Source: Chitinophagaceae bacterium IBVUCB2 (GTDB taxonomy: Bacteria > Bacteroidota > Bacteroidia > Chitinophagales > Chitinophagaceae). Taken from it: a DNA stretch of 64,000 bases. Of this stretch, positions 62,359 to 64,000 are shown piece after piece; positions within the stretch are counted from its first letter, which is position 1, and every line of letters begins with the position of its first letter. The stretch lies in NCBI GenBank assembly GCA_002127295.1, contig NFUV01000002.1, forward strand, positions 806,001 through 870,000, written 5' to 3'. The notes beneath the pieces are model-generated. The model worked only from the letters and a program-made list of their open reading frames with translations. It was not told the origin of the DNA and did not search any database. The translations under genes were made by a program, and so were the position numbers.

Positions 62359-62922
62359 AGGCTTCTCCATACATATCTTCAAATTTCGTCTTCCATTCTG
62401 TATCAAACTCCGCACCTGGTTCCATTCTAATCCTGTTAGCTCCACTATTTCGTTGTAACACTTTCCATCTAAATAAAAGAGTTTTACAGTATCTCTTTGC
62501 TCGTTGGATAAGGTGCCGAGGCAATGTTCCAGTTTCTTGAAATTCTCCTCTTTTTCCAACACACCATTCAGATGCACATTTTCTTCTGATTGCACAAGTT
62601 CTGTCTTAAACTCAACGGTTTTCATGTTTTTAGGTGTCCGTAATTGCATCAGGCAGTGGTTTTTAGCCACCTGGTGCAGCCATCCGCGGAAGTTATCCAC
62701 CTCATGTTTCTTCAATTTTGTGACCAATTCTTCAAAGATCAACATTACACTGTCCTTGGCCGTTTCGGGTTCTTTATAATATTTGAGGCATACACCATAA
62801 ACCAGTTCCATGTACCGCTGGTACAGTTCACCCAGTACAGCCATGTCGCCCGACTCTTTGTACAGAGCCACCAGCTCTTTGTCGGATAGGGAGTTGTGAG
62901 ATATGTTTTTAATGAAAGACAA
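62338..62922 (-). CDS. ECF-like RNA polymerase sigma factor
   Basis: A 194-residue sigma-70-family protein. Region 2 (about 15-90) contains LGELYQRYMELVYGVCLKYY and NFRGWLHQVAKNHCLMQLR, and region 4 (about 130-185) contains LSNEQRDTVKLFYLDGKCYNEIVELTGLEWNQVRSLIQNGRRNLK, the -35 recognition helix. The frame has no ATG near its start: after a TAG it opens with GCG TTG, so TTG at 62922 is the likely start. The anti-sigma-like gene follows on the same strand, and a divergent vWA gene shares the upstream region. Confidence 0.92.
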   Translation of the reverse strand: MSFIKNISHNSLSDKELVALYKESGDMAVLGELYQRYMELVYGVCLKYYKEPETAKDSVMLIFEELVTKLKKHEVDNFRGWLHQVAKNHCLMQLRTPKNMKTVEFKTELVQSEENVHLNGVLEKEENFKKLEHCLGTLSNEQRDTVKLFYLDGKCYNEIVELTGLEWNQVRSLIQNGRRNLKICMEKPESAVRT

Positions 62923-62976
62923 CGCCTAAAATTAGCAATAAAATTTTTTATTAGGGCAGTTTATGCAAATGTTAGA

Positions 62977-62994
62977 ATACCCGCATCAGGGTAT
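62977..62994. promoter_or_regulatory. Small dyad between sigma factor and vWA genes
   Basis: ATACCC (62977-62982) and GGGTAT (62989-62994) are exact reverse complements around GCATCA, 15 bp before the vWA gene's ATG and in the divergent promoter region. It may be a regulator or sigma-factor site; it could be chance. Confidence 0.3.
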
Positions 62995-63008
62995 GAAAAT
63001 ACTATTAT

Positions 63009-64000
63009 ATGAAGCGAATACTTATCCTGCTGGTGCCTGTAGTAATTATCTTCCTGGCATTCCGGCCTGTCAACTCACACACAGTTACTGGTACTATAAC
63101 TGATGATTCAGGAAACCCTATACAAGCTGCCACTGTTACGGTAAAAGGAACCTCACAAGGAACCAGCACTGATGCAAAAGGCACTTATAGAATTACGGCT
63201 CCTAAACCCACCAATACATTAATTTTTTCAGCCCTAGGGTTTGAACCAACAGAAATAAAAATTAGTGGCCGCACTGTAATTAATGTTACACTGAAATCTT
63301 CGAGCAATCAAATGCAAGAAGTTGTTGTAACGGGATATTCTACAAAACGAAGTGAAAAATCGCTGGGATATCGTGGGGGAATTGTTTCTCCTACAGTTTC
63401 TTCACAGCCAATCGATGGCTTTTATGGCTTCGATCAACCCCGTGAAGATTTCAACCGGGAAGGCTATGAGAACATCACCGAAAATATTTTTTTAAAAGCT
63501 ACTGATAACCCACTCTCCACTTTTTCTATTGATGTTGATGCGGCGTCTTATAGTAATGTTCGCCGTTTTTTAAACCAGGGACAATTACCACCCGCAGGTG
63601 CAGTAAGAATTGAAGAGATGGTCAATTATTTTAAGTACGAATATCCGCAACCTGTCAACAACGAACCTTTCTCCATTAACACAGAAATTTCTGATGCACC
63701 CTGGAATAAAGATCATAAACTGGTGCTGATCGGTTTGCAGGGTAAAAAAATACCAACAGAAAACCTGCCTGCTTCTAACCTTACTTTTTTAATTGATGTT
63801 TCGGGTTCTATGCAAGGACCAGAAAGATTAGGATTGGTAAAGGCTTCTATGAAAATGCTGGTGGACCAGTTAAGAGAACAGGATAAAATATCTATGGTAG
63901 TATATGCTGGTGCTGCGGGATTGGTGTTGCCCCCTACAAGCGGAGCAGAAAAAACTAAAATTAAAGATGCGATCGATAAATTAGAAGCAGGTGGTTCTAC
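63009..64000 (+). CDS. YfbK-like von Willebrand factor protein with CarboxypepD domain, cut by window edge
   Basis: The first 330 codons of a longer gene. Signal peptide or anchor 1-22, CarboxypepD-regulatory-like domain about 25-97 (TVTGTITDDSGNPIQAATVTV), a VVVTGYSTKR linker, then the YfbK/DUF3520-associated N-terminal region (DNPLSTFSIDVDAASYSNVRRFLNQGQLPPAGAVRIEEMVNYF, about 170-212), and the beginning of a vWA domain with the MIDAS motif DVSGS near 263-267. The plus strand continues off the edge at an open codon. These proteins are thought to be surface-exposed adhesion or assembly factors. Confidence 0.93.
   Translation, partial: MKRILILLVPVVIIFLAFRPVNSHTVTGTITDDSGNPIQAATVTVKGTSQGTSTDAKGTYRITAPKPTNTLIFSALGFEPTEIKISGRTVINVTLKSSSNQMQEVVVTGYSTKRSEKSLGYRGGIVSPTVSSQPIDGFYGFDQPREDFNREGYENITENIFLKATDNPLSTFSIDVDAASYSNVRRFLNQGQLPPAGAVRIEEMVNYFKYEYPQPVNNEPFSINTEISDAPWNKDHKLVLIGLQGKKIPTENLPASNLTFLIDVSGSMQGPERLGLVKASMKMLVDQLREQDKISMVVYAGAAGLVLPPTSGAEKTKIKDAIDKLEAGGS

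Noticed and set aside
1-64000. CRISPR arrays, tRNA or rRNA genes, insertion sequences, prophage genes
   Set aside because: No regularly spaced repeats, no cloverleaf in the intergenic intervals, no transposase, integrase or phage structural gene was seen on either strand.

Overview
The window looks like a chromosomal segment of a Bacteroidota bacterium, most likely of the Chitinophagaceae. Supporting signs are a PorW/SprE-type gliding/type IX secretion lipoprotein, several TonB-dependent receptors with carboxypeptidase-like N-terminal domains, a HYC_CC_PP protein, many signal peptides ending in a Q-start mature form, promoters of the TTTG/TAnnTTTG type, very few Shine-Dalgarno sequences, and moderately AT-rich DNA. 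No rRNA, tRNA, CRISPR array, prophage or insertion sequence was found. Both edges cut genes: a class A penicillin-binding protein on the left and a YfbK-like von Willebrand protein on the right.

Layout. 0-6 kb: cell-envelope genes (PBP1A, PorW/SprE) and a tightly overlapping operon of a truncated M23-type membrane anchor, a bactofilin, an AtpZ-like protein, a small membrane protein and a SprT-like metalloprotein. 6-13.6 kb: GNAT enzyme, stand-alone ComEC-like metallo-beta-lactamase-fold protein, succinyl-CoA ligase beta (sucC), a lipoprotein, purine nucleoside phosphorylase and a putative porin with no ATG start. 13.6-19.8 kb: an apparent metal (probably copper) handling locus: HYC_CC_PP protein, two exported HMA proteins (one with a Cys-rich triple repeat), a TlpA thioredoxin, outer-membrane barrels and a TonB receptor whose promoter is overlaid by a perfect 16-bp inverted repeat. 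19.9-25.3 kb: Tex, GNAT, a DUF2975/XRE pair, GrpB, cupin, DUF2214.

25.3-37.3 kb is the most unusual part. It holds two ATP-grasp-like proteins, a GCS2 carboxylate-amine ligase, a class I glutamine amidotransferase-like protein, an amidase/amidohydrolase operon and an esterase, interleaved with a papain-like protease and its probable chagasin-type inhibitor, plus a K+ channel with a zinc-ribbon tail. The ligase set could make or recycle a small amide- or gamma-glutamyl-linked metabolite; this is inference.

37.4-47.1 kb: an Oar-like TonB protein, ribBA and a giant TamB. 47.3-49.2 kb: two accessory genes bounded by long hairpin-forming, attC-like inverted repeats. 49.2-60.7 kb: outer-membrane barrel, DinB-like protein, gamma-glutamyltransferase, then a same-strand run of M14 peptidase, PIG-L deacetylase (both with probable C-terminal GATase1-like domains), two tiny membrane proteins and a sodium:solute symporter, followed by a DUF2911 protein. 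60.8-64 kb: an ECF-like sigma factor and a TonB/CarboxypepD-containing anti-sigma-like protein, divergent from the vWA protein.
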